A stretch of 64,000 bases of DNA, taken from Taklimakanibacter albus (lineage in GTDB: Bacteria > Pseudomonadota > Alphaproteobacteria > Rhizobiales > Aestuariivirgaceae). The stretch covers positions 186,001-250,000 of the forward strand of contig NZ_JAENHL010000007.1 of the NCBI RefSeq assembly GCF_016595235.1. Reading direction: 5' to 3'. Of the stretch, positions 8,529-17,442 are shown piece by piece. Every line of letters begins with the position of its first letter. Position 1 is the stretch's first letter. Below the pieces are notes generated by a model, which saw only the letters and a list, made by a program, of their open reading frames with translations, was not told where the DNA came from and did no database searches. The position numbers were made by a program, and so were the translations under genes.

Positions 8529-10364
8529 ATGACCGATCAGTCCGCCCAGCTCGCCGACGCCGCGACTGACATTGACGAAGCCGCCCATCAGGGCCTCGTC
8601 CCACAAGTTACGATGATGATCGGCGCCCTCTTTTCCTCTCCCGTGCGCAACACGCTGTTTGCCCTCGGCGCCAGCCTCGTCACCGTCATCCTTCTCACCG
8701 CCTATGGGCAGATTCGCCTCAACAGCTGGAACCAGCCCTTTTATGACGCCCTCGCCCGGCGCGATCTCACCGATTTCCTCGTCCAGCTCGGTGTCTTCGG
8801 CATGATCGCCGGCAGCCTGCTCGTCATGAATGTGCTGCAGACCTGGCTGCATCAGATGATCAAGCTCAAGCTGCGCGAGGGGCTGGTGCTCGACCTCATC
8901 GGCAACTGGCTGCAGCCCTTGCGCGCTTTTCGCCTCGCCAGCGCCGGCCCGATCGGCGTCAATCCCGATCAGCGCCTGCATGAGGACGCTCGCCACCTGA
9001 CCGAGCTGTCTGCAGACCTCGGCATCGGCCTGTTCCAGGCCTCGATTCTGCTCGCGAGTTTCATCGGCGTGCTCTGGTCGTTGTCCTCCGGCTTCATCTT
9101 CACGGTCGGTGGCCGCAGCTTTGACATTCCGGGCTACATGGTCTGGGCCGCGATCATCTATGCGGGCTCGGCTTCCCTCATCAGCTATTGGGTGGGCCGG
9201 CCGCTGGTCCAGCGCAATGCCGACCGTTATGCCCGCGAGGCGGATCTGCGTTTCTCGATGATGCGCGTCAACGAGCATATCGATTCCGTCGCCTTGTTCC
9301 GCGGCGAGGGCGACGAAAAGCGGCGCATCGAAGTCAATCTGCGGGCGGTGCTCGACGCCACCAGCCGCATCATCGCCCGCATCACCGGCCTCACCTGGGT
9401 CACCGCCGGTTATGGCTGGTTCACCATCGTGGCGCCGATCCTCGTCGCAGCACCGGTCTATTTCGCCGGCAATCTCTCTTTCGGCGGACTGATGATGGCG
9501 GTCGGCGCCTTCAACCAGGTGCACAATTCGCTGCGCTGGTTCATCGATAATTTCAGCGCCATCGCCGACTGGCGCGCCACTTTGCTGCGCATCGCCAATT
9601 TCCGCAGCGCCGTACTCAAGACCGACGTGCTGCACACGGTGGAGAGCCGCATCGATTTCACCGAAGGCGACGAACCCGGCAAGGTCCGCATCAAGAACCT
9701 GGAGATCGCCTCGCCGACCGGCTGCACGATGCTCCAGGAGCGTGACGTCGAGATCAAGGCCGGCGAGCGTGTGCTGGTGGTGGGCGACTCCGGCGCCGGC
9801 AAAACGCTGATGTTCCGCGCTCTGTCCGGCCTCTGGCTGTGGGGCGACGGACATATCAGCTGGCCCAAGGGCGAGAGTATCCAATATATGCCGCGCATTC
9901 CCTATATGCCGCCCGGCACCTTGCGCGAGGTCCTTGCCTATCCCTCAGCCGTCGGCGACTTCAAGCCTGAGCAGTTCGAGGAAGCGCTAAAGAGCACCGG
10001 GCTCGATGATCTCATCCGTCGACTCGACCAGCAGAAACGTTGGGACAAGAAGCTCGACGACGACGAGCAGCAGGCGCTGGCTTTCGCCCGCGTCAGAATG
10101 CAGAAACCGAAATGGCTGCTGATCGACGAGGTGCTCGATTCGGTCGACGACGAGACTCATGAGCGCATCGTCGCCATGCTCGCCCGTGACTTGAAAGACA
10201 CCGGCATCATCCATGTCGGCAAAGCCGAGGCGCATGACCATATCTTCAAGCGTGTCCTGCATCTGATGAAAGACCCCGAAACGCGCTGCCTGCCGATGCG
10301 CAAGGAAATGCCTGACATCCGGCCGAAAACACCCGTTGCCCGCTACCTGGAACCCGCGAAATGA
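8529..10364 (+). CDS. SbmA/YddA-type ABC transporter, fused permease and ATPase
   Basis: 611 aa. A membrane domain occupies residues about 40-340 and a nucleotide-binding domain residues about 380-590. Walker A is GDSGAGKT (about 419-426) and Walker B is WLLIDE (about 529-534). The signature segment DDDEQQALAFAR departs from LSGGQ, as is usual in this subfamily. It is colinear with the preceding protein over nearly its whole length, so the pair arose by duplication and probably forms a heterodimer with one intact ATP site. Family members move peptides (SbmA/BacA) or have unknown substrates (YddA). The 4-bp ATGA overlap with the GH144-type gene ties the pair to glycan metabolism. Confidence 0.87.
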   Translation: MTDQSAQLADAATDIDEAAHQGLVPQVTMMIGALFSSPVRNTLFALGASLVTVILLTAYGQIRLNSWNQPFYDALARRDLTDFLVQLGVFGMIAGSLLVMNVLQTWLHQMIKLKLREGLVLDLIGNWLQPLRAFRLASAGPIGVNPDQRLHEDARHLTELSADLGIGLFQASILLASFIGVLWSLSSGFIFTVGGRSFDIPGYMVWAAIIYAGSASLISYWVGRPLVQRNADRYAREADLRFSMMRVNEHIDSVALFRGEGDEKRRIEVNLRAVLDATSRIIARITGLTWVTAGYGWFTIVAPILVAAPVYFAGNLSFGGLMMAVGAFNQVHNSLRWFIDNFSAIADWRATLLRIANFRSAVLKTDVLHTVESRIDFTEGDEPGKVRIKNLEIASPTGCTMLQERDVEIKAGERVLVVGDSGAGKTLMFRALSGLWLWGDGHISWPKGESIQYMPRIPYMPPGTLREVLAYPSAVGDFKPEQFEEALKSTGLDDLIRRLDQQKRWDKKLDDDEQQALAFARVRMQKPKWLLIDEVLDSVDDETHERIVAMLARDLKDTGIIHVGKAEAHDHIFKRVLHLMKDPETRCLPMRKEMPDIRPKTPVARYLEPAK

Positions 10365-11635
10365 AGAAGAAGTCCGGCACCAAGCCCGCGGCAAAGCTCA
10401 GCGACGACGAGCTTCTCGAGTTTGTCCAGCGTGAGACCTTCCGCTATTTCTGGGAGGGCGCTCATCCGGTGAGCTTCATGGCGCTCGACCGCCGCTACCG
10501 GTCGGAGCGCGACGACGACAAGGTGACGACCGGCGGCACCGGCTTTGCCGTCATGGCATTCATCGTGGCGGTGGAACGCCAATGGGTGACGCGCGATGAG
10601 GCGATCGAACGGCTGAGTCGCATGCTCGACATATTGGAGCGCGGCACCTGCTATCACGGCGTCCTGCCGCATTTCATGGACGGCCGTACCGGCACCACTA
10701 TTCCCTTCTGGCGCAAGGACGACGGCGCCGATCTCGTCGAAACATCCCTGCTCTTCCAGGGCCTGCTCTGCGCGCGGGCATATTTCAACCGCGACACGCC
10801 GGTCGAGCGGCGCCTGCGTGGCCGCATCACCTGGCTGTGGACCGAAGTCGAATGGAACTGGCACACGCGCGACGGCCGCAAAATGCTCTATTGGCATTGG
10901 AGCCCGAATAACGGCTGGTCGCTCGATCACGGCATCCGCGGCTGGAACGAGTGCCTCATCACCTATGTTCTGGCCGCCTCGGCGCCCCGTTATGGCGTCG
11001 GCCCCGAAGTCTATCACGAAGGCTATGCGTCGGGCCGCGACTTCCTGAACGGGAAAGACTATCACGGCATCGAGCTGCCGCTCGGCCCTCCTTCCGGCGG
11101 GCCATTGTTCTTCACCCATTATTCCTTCTGCGGTCTCGATCCGCGCGGCCTCACGGACAACTATGCCGACTACGGGGCCCAGAACCTCGCCCATGCCCGC
11201 ATCAATTACGAATATTGCCGGCGCAACCCGAAGAACCACAAGGGTTATGGCCCCTCCTGCTGGGGCCTGACCGCCAGCGACGATCCCGACGGCTACAGCG
11301 CCCATGCGCCCGACAACGATAATGGCACCATCTCGCCGACCGCGGCATTGGCCAGCATGCCCTATACGCCCAAGGAGTCGATGCGGGCCTTGCGGTATTT
11401 CGTGAAGGCCGGCGACAAGCTCTGGGGTCGCTTCGGTTTCATCGACGCCTTCAACGAAACCCGCGACTGGCATGCCGATACGTTCCTCGCCATCGACCAG
11501 GGCCCGATCATCGCCATGATCGAAAACCACCGCACCGGTCTGCTGTGGAACCTGTTCATGAGCATTCCGGAGATTCAGGCGGGCCTCAAGAAGCTCGGCT
11601 TCAAGAGCCCACATTTCGACGCGCGCATCACATGA
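10361..11635 (+). CDS. GH144-type glycoamylase-domain protein (probable beta-1,2-glucanase)
   Basis: 424 aa (alpha/alpha)6-barrel protein of the glycoamylase family that includes GH144 endo-beta-1,2-glucanases. Recognisable segments are RETFRYFWEGAHP near residue 25, WNWHTRDG and HWSPNNGW near residue 170, GWNECLITYVLA near residue 195, THYSFCGLDPRG near residue 253, and CWGLTASDDPDGYSAH near residue 305. The start codon overlaps the ABC gene stop (ATGA), so translation is coupled. Characterised GH144 enzymes are exported; here the N-terminus (MKKKSGTKPAAK) is charged and not a signal peptide, so the enzyme is predicted to be cytoplasmic. Rhizobia make cyclic beta-1,2-glucan, which makes endogenous glucan turnover a possible role (inference). 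Confidence 0.82.
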   Translation: MKKKSGTKPAAKLSDDELLEFVQRETFRYFWEGAHPVSFMALDRRYRSERDDDKVTTGGTGFAVMAFIVAVERQWVTRDEAIERLSRMLDILERGTCYHGVLPHFMDGRTGTTIPFWRKDDGADLVETSLLFQGLLCARAYFNRDTPVERRLRGRITWLWTEVEWNWHTRDGRKMLYWHWSPNNGWSLDHGIRGWNECLITYVLAASAPRYGVGPEVYHEGYASGRDFLNGKDYHGIELPLGPPSGGPLFFTHYSFCGLDPRGLTDNYADYGAQNLAHARINYEYCRRNPKNHKGYGPSCWGLTASDDPDGYSAHAPDNDNGTISPTAALASMPYTPKESMRALRYFVKAGDKLWGRFGFIDAFNETRDWHADTFLAIDQGPIIAMIENHRTGLLWNLFMSIPEIQAGLKKLGFKSPHFDARIT

Positions 11636-11680
11636 CGCGGTCCCTCCTTCATTCCCATTCCCCGGAAACGCCTACACATT

Positions 11681-11731
11681 TCCCCTTCTCCCGCTTGCGG
11701 GAGAAGGTGCCCGATAGGGCGGATGAGGGTG
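11681..11731 (+). repeat. Palindromic intergenic repeat, copy 1 of an inverted pair
   Basis: A 51-base unit with an internal dyad (CCTTCTCCCGC / GCGGGAGAAGG around TT) followed by a GGTGCCCGATAGGGCGGATGAGGGTG-like tail. The second copy lies inverted at 11823-11872, about 90 bp away, so the two could form a long stem. The same kind of repeat is scattered in many rhizobial genomes (from memory). It separates the GH144-type and GH15 genes. Confidence 0.7.
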
Positions 11732-11822
11732 TTGGTTCAGCTTCGCGACGGCTTATCAAGAGAACAGGATGACGAAGCTTCAACATCTCTCATGCTTGCG
11801 GCCATATAGAAAGCTGAGAGGA

Positions 11823-11872
11823 CACCCTCATCCGGCCTTCGGCCACCTTCTCCCGCAAGCGGGAGAAGGGAA
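11823..11872 (-). repeat. Palindromic intergenic repeat, copy 2 (inverted)
   Basis: This is the reverse complement of the copy at 11681-11731, with a few differences in the middle (CCGGCCTTCGGCC instead of CGCCCTATCGGGC). It ends 15 bases before the GH15 start codon, so a transcript running through both copies would place the large hairpin just ahead of the GH15 ribosome binding region. Confidence 0.7.
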
Positions 11873-11887
11873 ATACGACAAGGCCGC

Positions 11888-13192
11888 GTGAGTATGCCTG
11901 CCCCCCTCGAAGACTGGATCGCCCGGCAATATCGCTTCTCCGCCCAGGCGATGCTGGAAGCCGTTTCGGCGACGCAGATCACGCAGATACGGCCGGGCTT
12001 CGGGCAAACGGTGACACCGATCAAGGGCTCGATCGTCGCTTCTCCGGTTCTAGCCGCCTGGGATCCCGATCCCGATTATTTCTTCCACTGGTTCCGCGAC
12101 TCCGCCGTCGTGATCGACGCAATACGCGTACTCCATGAGGACGGCACTCTGGGTCCGGAGGCGCTCGGCCATTTCGGCGACTTCGTCACCTTCTCTTTGT
12201 CGCTGCCACATCGGGAGCCGGTGACGGATCGGGCGAAGACAAAACCCGATTTCGCGCAATATCTGCGCCCCGAGGGCGAGATCACTGCCGTCAGCACCCG
12301 GGACGTCGCCGCCGAGACCCGCGTCAATCCCGACGGCACGCTCGACATCTCGCGCTGGTCGCGGCCTCAGCATGATGGCCCGGCGTTGCGCCTGATCGCG
12401 GTGCTGCGCTGGCTTTCAAGTGAGATCCCGCTCGATGACGGCAGCCGGACGAAAGCGATCCGCCTTGCCAACTCCGACATCGACTTCATCCTACGCCATC
12501 TGGGTGAGCCCGCCTTCGATATGTGGGAGGAGGAACAGGGTCAGCATTATTACACGTTGCGCGCCGAGGCGACCGCGCTTGCCAGGGCGGCGTCCTGGCT
12601 TCAGGACGCCGAGAAAGCCGAAGCGTGCCGCGCGGCGGTCTCCACCCTTCACCGCCGCCTCGACGGCTTCTGGCGCGAGAAGGATGGTTTCTACAGTTCC
12701 AGGCTCACCGGCGATCCGACCAAATATCTCGATATCTCGGTCATCTTCGCCGTCATCCATGCCGATGATACGGGCCCCCTTCACAGCATCCGCGATGTGC
12801 GCATGCTGGCAACCCTGCGCAAGCTCGAAAAACTTTTCGATGGTCTCTATGTCATTAATCAGGGGCGCCCTGAGAACCGCGCCCCGGCGATGGGCCGGTT
12901 TGCCAGCGATGTCTATTTCTCAGGCGGCGCTTATTATTTCTCGACCCTCGCCGCTGCCGAGTTCTATTTCCGCTTCGCCGCCGAATGCACCGGCGACCTC
13001 GCCCGCAATTACTTCGCCAAGGGCGACGCTTTTCTCGAGACGGTGCGTGCCTTCACCCCCGAGAGCGGTGAGCTTTCCGAGCAGTTCGACCGGAACACCG
13101 GACAGCAGGTTTCCGCCAAGAAGCTCGCCTGGAGCTATGCCGCTTTCGTCACGGCGATCGCCGCGCGCAATTCATGCGATGAGGTTCAATAA
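11888..13192 (+). CDS. Glycoside hydrolase family 15 (glucoamylase-like) protein
   Basis: 434 aa catalytic (alpha/alpha)6 barrel. Family motifs are YFFHWFRDSA (residues 64-73, substrate-binding W-RD), FDMWEEEQ (about 210-217, with the catalytic acid Glu) and GELSEQFD followed by KLAWSYAAF (about 394-420, with the catalytic base Glu). GH15 enzymes release glucose from alpha-glucans by inversion; some bacterial members act on trehalose or dextran. No N-terminal beta-domain, starch-binding domain or signal peptide is seen, so it is a minimal cytoplasmic enzyme. It follows the GH144-type gene after a palindromic-repeat spacer and converges on tamB with a 7-bp overlap of the 3' ends. Confidence 0.88.
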   Translation: MSMPAPLEDWIARQYRFSAQAMLEAVSATQITQIRPGFGQTVTPIKGSIVASPVLAAWDPDPDYFFHWFRDSAVVIDAIRVLHEDGTLGPEALGHFGDFVTFSLSLPHREPVTDRAKTKPDFAQYLRPEGEITAVSTRDVAAETRVNPDGTLDISRWSRPQHDGPALRLIAVLRWLSSEIPLDDGSRTKAIRLANSDIDFILRHLGEPAFDMWEEEQGQHYYTLRAEATALARAASWLQDAEKAEACRAAVSTLHRRLDGFWREKDGFYSSRLTGDPTKYLDISVIFAVIHADDTGPLHSIRDVRMLATLRKLEKLFDGLYVINQGRPENRAPAMGRFASDVYFSGGAYYFSTLAAAEFYFRFAAECTGDLARNYFAKGDAFLETVRAFTPESGELSEQFDRNTGQQVSAKKLAWSYAAFVTAIAARNSCDEVQ

Positions 13193-16100
13193 TCCCATTC
13201 GGCGCCGATGCCGACTTCTGTGCTGCCATCGGCGCCGGTGGCGCCTTGCGCACGGATATTCTTGGTGATGTCGACGTCGATCGTGACCTTGCTCGAATTG
13301 GGCTGCGCCCCCTGCTTCACACCCAGATAGACGCGGTCATTGATCCTCTTGCCCATGCCGACTTCGCCGCCATTGTCGGTGCCGACATCGAGACTGTCGA
13401 CGCCGAGCGACTGGCGCATCTTGTCGAGCATGCCGGGACCCGAGCCCGACAATTGCGCGATCGTCTGAGCGAGTTGGGCCGCCTGACCCATGGTGAGTTC
13501 ACTGGCACTCTTGTCGAACAGCAGACGCGCGATGACTTCGTCCTGCGGCAAGGTTGGAGTCGAGGCGAAGCCGATCTTGGGCGCCGAAGCCGGCCCTGAG
13601 ATCAGCACCTTGGCGGTGATGCCGTCGCTTTCGGTCTCGGCCACGAAGTCGAGCTCGGGATCGAGCGAGCCGTTGAATGAAATGAGGCCTTTCGAGAAAT
13701 CGAGCCGCTTGCCGAAGCCGTCGAAACGGCCGCGCTTGAACTCGAAGCCGCCGAGCGAGCGTGGCTCGGCGCTCGTGCCCTGGACCGACAGATCGCCACC
13801 GAGTTCGGCTTCCATGCCCATGCCGCGCACGAAGATGCCGTTGGGCGCCGACAGTGTCAGGTCGAGATCGGCAATGAAGGGTGACGCCGCCTTCGTGGCC
13901 TTGGCGGCTTCCGCCTTGGCCTTGCCGGATTTCTTGCCGGGTGCTCCGCCGACATGGCGCACCTCGATCGGCTTGGCCGCGCCCGAGAGCTTGTCGGGCA
14001 GGTTGATGTCGAGGCGCCGCACCTGGACGCGGCCGGAGATCTTGGGCCGTGTCATCAGGGCGCCGCTCGCCTGCAGCCGGCCATCGGCGACCAGCCGCGC
14101 GGTCTCGCTCGAAACCAGCGTCGCCTTGTCGAAGGTGATGCCGATATCGGCGGGAATGCCGGCGGCCGGATCGACCGTCACCTTGCCGGAGAGCGTCACG
14201 GTGCCGCCATTGATCGTCTGGCCTTTGATATCCTGCAGGATCAGCGCGCGACCGTCACCAACGATATCGCCATTGATCTTGGAGATGGTGACGCCATTGA
14301 CCACATCATCGAATCGCGCGTCGGCGAGACGTATCGTGCCGCGCAGATTGGGCGCGCCTGCCGTGCCGGTCACCGCCGCATTGATCTGCGCCTTGCCGGC
14401 GAGCCGGTTGCCGGACGCCGCCAGCATCGGATTGGCGAGCGACAATTGCACCCCGCCCGCCACTTTGAGATCGAGCGCCAATTGGGCGAGCGAAATGGTT
14501 CCGGTCACCCGCGCATCCTGGATCTGCGGATTCTTGATTACCATATCGATCGAGGCGCGCTTGTCGCGCAAATTGCCGGCGAGCGTGATGTCGAAGGGAC
14601 CCGCGCCGGTGCGCACGATATCGGGATTGCTCAGGCCGGCGATGCGGACGCCATATTGCCCGATCGGGGCCTGCGGCGAGCCCGCCACCTTGATCATTCC
14701 CTCGAGCGTGCCCTTGAGCTCGCCCTGATAGCCACCGAGCTTGGCCAGCGACAGAGGCAGAGCGGAAAGCTTCACATCGAGCGCCAGCCTGTCCGGTCCG
14801 GCCTTGCCGGTGACGGCAGCGCGGCCATTGCCGGTGACCAGGACGAAATTGTCTACCGCGACAGTGCTGCCGGCGATCTCGATCTTGGACGGACCGGCGA
14901 GCGTGGCGCGCACGCCGTCCTTGGCCAAAGCAAGCGACTTGAGATCGATAAGCGTCGCCGCACCCTGAGGCCTGACCCGCGCCTCGCTGGTGATGTCCGT
15001 GCCTTGGATGCGGCCGGCCAGGCGGATGGTGCTGTCGGCGCCGGTGCCGATCGCCTCGATAGTCGCCCGCTCGATCGCGACACCGCCAGCCGTGCTGCCG
15101 GCAATATCGATGCTGCCGTCGAAGCCCGGCGTACCGAAGGCATCGCTCACTTTGGCATCGACATTCATCTTGCCGATCGCCTGCTCGGCGACGCGCAAGC
15201 CTGAAGCATTGGCCTTGACCATCACGGCCTGCTTGCCGCCTTGGGCCGAGAGATTGACCGTGCCCTTGAGCGAGCCCGACATCGGCGTCAGCGCCAGGGC
15301 CGAAAGATCGGCGAGATTGCCGGCATTGACGGTCAGGTCGCCATTGATGAGGCCGGCCACGGCTTTGAGCGCGCCCTTCATCTGATTGGTGCCGACCGTC
15401 AGGTCGATCGGATCGAGCCGATAGGTGTCCTCAGGCAAAGCCGCGAAACGCACGAGGCCTTTGGCCGGCTTGCCCGCGATGCGCCCGCCGAAGGTCAGGT
15501 CGCCCGCCGGCGCACCCGTGAGGTCGGCGGCCTTCACAAGAACTTCCAGCCCTTCGACGGGCTTGCCCATGGCGGTACCCGAAGCAATGCTGAGCTTCGA
15601 GGTGAGATCGAGCTTGTCGAGCGTGCCCGAAAAGGCTGCCGTCGCCTGCGCCTTGCCGCTGAGACGCGGATCGATGAGCGCCATGTCGGCGAGCGTGAGG
15701 TCGGCTTTGAGATCGGCGGCGCTGCGGTCGATGCGCCCGCCAATGGCGAGCGCCAGATTCTTCGCGGCGAGATTGGCATCCTTGACGATCAGCACGCCGT
15801 CGGCGCCGCGCTCGACGCTGCCTGAAAGCTCGGCTGGTCCATTGAGCAGCCTATCGACGGCCTTGATGCCCGTGACGATGCCGATCGAACTGCCCTTGCC
15901 CGTCACCCGCAGCATGTCCGGCGTCACGTCGAGATCGGCCTCGGCCGAGAACTGGCCGCCGAGCGTCCGCCCGGCCAACGGCGAAAAGGCCGCGAGATCG
16001 AGCCGGCCCAGGCGCAATTTGCCCTGGGTCGCTTCCGCCGTGGCCCGCCCGGTGAATTCGGCGGCAAGTGGTGCCAGCTTGATCGTGGCGCCGGTCAGAG

Positions 16101-17442
16101 CCGGCTTGCCGTCGCTTCCAAGTGCGCCAGACACGATGAAGTCGAGCGTGTTTCCGAGCGCCTGCCCCACTTTCGGATCGGCGGCCTCGAGGCCTTTCGC
16201 ATTGCCATCGGCGGTGAGCGCAAACGAGCCGTCGTCTTGCGGCAATGCTTCGACCGTCGCGCTGAACATCTCGGCGCCATAGCCTTGCGCACGCGGCATC
16301 GTCACGGTGACCGCCGCCTTCACGGCGGGCTTGGCGATCGGGCCAGAGATCGAACCGTCGACGAACCAGTCCTGCCACTGGACGTCAGGCGCCAGCGCCG
16401 CATAACGGGCCGCATCGCCGCCGATCAGCGTGAAGCGCAATTGCGCGGCGCTGGCTGCGGTGTCGAAGCTGCCCTTGAGCGTGGCGCCGAGACCGGCGGC
16501 CTGCAATTTCACGTCATCGATCTGGACGATCTGTGTTTCATCGGCATGCAGCAGCGCCTTCAGCACCGTGCTGCCCTCGAAGAGCGGGCGCAGATTGGCC
16601 GGCAGCAGCCCCGCCAGTGCGCCATTGAGATCGAGCATGATCGCCTGGCCGGTCTGGTCACGGGCGATGCTGGCAATACCCTGCGCATTGACCGCCTCGC
16701 CGGCGATGAAGGACAGATCGGCTTTGAAGTCGTCCAGCGATCCCTTGCCCCTGAGGGTGAGATTGACCGGCGGGCGTCCTTCGATCTGCGCCAGGCCGGA
16801 AATGAGCCCGCCTTGCGGCTCGTCCGCCGTGACGTCGATGTCGAGAAGGCGCGTATCGGGAACGAAATTCACCTTGCCGGCGATGCGGCCGGCGAGATCG
16901 ATGCGGTCCAGCGCGAAATCGAGCGCGAGCCCCTGCGCCGGATCGACGAGACGGGCCGATCCTTCGAAGGACAATTGCATCGCCTGGCCGAAGACCGGCG
17001 CGCCGATTTCGATCTCGGCGAGTTTGAGCTGTTTGAGATCGAGACGCGGCACCGTGATGCCGGAGCTCGCCGTCGCTTCCGGCGCCGGCGGTAACTCCGG
17101 CAGCCGTTGCAGTGAGATCTTCCGGGCTTCGATGGTGTCGGCCGAGATGAGACCGCCGGTCAGCGCCAGCGGGCTCCAGTAGAGATTGACGCCCTCGACC
17201 GTGGCGAAGGTCCCCTTGGCATCGGCAAGCTCGACGCGTCCAACGGTGAGACCGGAGGGAACGAAGCCACCGATCTCACTGATCCTGATGTCGAGGCCAT
17301 TGCCGGAAGCGAGCCGGCTGGCGGTGCCGGCCAGGAAGCTCTTGCCCGGGGGCGTCTGGACGAAGCCGAAGAGAATCGCGACAAGGACGACAAGCCCGAG
17401 CAGCGTATAGAGACCGTAGCGTATGATCCGGCGGGCCATCAT
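13186..17442 (-). CDS. tamB: Translocation and assembly module inner-membrane subunit TamB
   Basis: 1418 aa. An N-terminal membrane anchor (residues about 7-27, YGLYTLLGLVVLVAILFGFV) is followed by a very long, repetitive beta-rich, low-complexity AsmA/DUF490-type region. The C-terminal TamB domain (about the last 350 residues) ends in an aromatic GIGAEWDY, as expected for the beta-taco that contacts TamA. TamB spans the periplasm and helps TamA insert autotransporters and other outer-membrane proteins, and AsmA-like proteins also move phospholipid outward. Its ATG overlaps the tamA stop by one base, so the two form one operon. Confidence 0.93.
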   Translation of the reverse strand: MMARRIIRYGLYTLLGLVVLVAILFGFVQTPPGKSFLAGTASRLASGNGLDIRISEIGGFVPSGLTVGRVELADAKGTFATVEGVNLYWSPLALTGGLISADTIEARKISLQRLPELPPAPEATASSGITVPRLDLKQLKLAEIEIGAPVFGQAMQLSFEGSARLVDPAQGLALDFALDRIDLAGRIAGKVNFVPDTRLLDIDVTADEPQGGLISGLAQIEGRPPVNLTLRGKGSLDDFKADLSFIAGEAVNAQGIASIARDQTGQAIMLDLNGALAGLLPANLRPLFEGSTVLKALLHADETQIVQIDDVKLQAAGLGATLKGSFDTAASAAQLRFTLIGGDAARYAALAPDVQWQDWFVDGSISGPIAKPAVKAAVTVTMPRAQGYGAEMFSATVEALPQDDGSFALTADGNAKGLEAADPKVGQALGNTLDFIVSGALGSDGKPALTGATIKLAPLAAEFTGRATAEATQGKLRLGRLDLAAFSPLAGRTLGGQFSAEADLDVTPDMLRVTGKGSSIGIVTGIKAVDRLLNGPAELSGSVERGADGVLIVKDANLAAKNLALAIGGRIDRSAADLKADLTLADMALIDPRLSGKAQATAAFSGTLDKLDLTSKLSIASGTAMGKPVEGLEVLVKAADLTGAPAGDLTFGGRIAGKPAKGLVRFAALPEDTYRLDPIDLTVGTNQMKGALKAVAGLINGDLTVNAGNLADLSALALTPMSGSLKGTVNLSAQGGKQAVMVKANASGLRVAEQAIGKMNVDAKVSDAFGTPGFDGSIDIAGSTAGGVAIERATIEAIGTGADSTIRLAGRIQGTDITSEARVRPQGAATLIDLKSLALAKDGVRATLAGPSKIEIAGSTVAVDNFVLVTGNGRAAVTGKAGPDRLALDVKLSALPLSLAKLGGYQGELKGTLEGMIKVAGSPQAPIGQYGVRIAGLSNPDIVRTGAGPFDITLAGNLRDKRASIDMVIKNPQIQDARVTGTISLAQLALDLKVAGGVQLSLANPMLAASGNRLAGKAQINAAVTGTAGAPNLRGTIRLADARFDDVVNGVTISKINGDIVGDGRALILQDIKGQTINGGTVTLSGKVTVDPAAGIPADIGITFDKATLVSSETARLVADGRLQASGALMTRPKISGRVQVRRLDINLPDKLSGAAKPIEVRHVGGAPGKKSGKAKAEAAKATKAASPFIADLDLTLSAPNGIFVRGMGMEAELGGDLSVQGTSAEPRSLGGFEFKRGRFDGFGKRLDFSKGLISFNGSLDPELDFVAETESDGITAKVLISGPASAPKIGFASTPTLPQDEVIARLLFDKSASELTMGQAAQLAQTIAQLSGSGPGMLDKMRQSLGVDSLDVGTDNGGEVGMGKRINDRVYLGVKQGAQPNSSKVTIDVDITKNIRAQGATGADGSTEVGIGAEWDY

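Noticed and set aside
7161-9884. Long minus-strand frames opposite the two ABC genes (446 and 459 codons)
   Set aside because: They have no motifs or ribosome binding sites, and both overlap firmly assigned ABC transporter genes.
10343-11614. 423-codon open frame antisense to the GH144-type gene
   Set aside because: It is a high-GC shadow of the real gene: its product is rich in Arg, Ala, Gly and has no domain, while the plus strand encodes a clear glycosidase.
13954-16282. Several plus-strand frames of 280-416 codons inside tamB
   Set aside because: They are antisense by-products of the repetitive, high-GC tamB sequence with no recognisable protein family.
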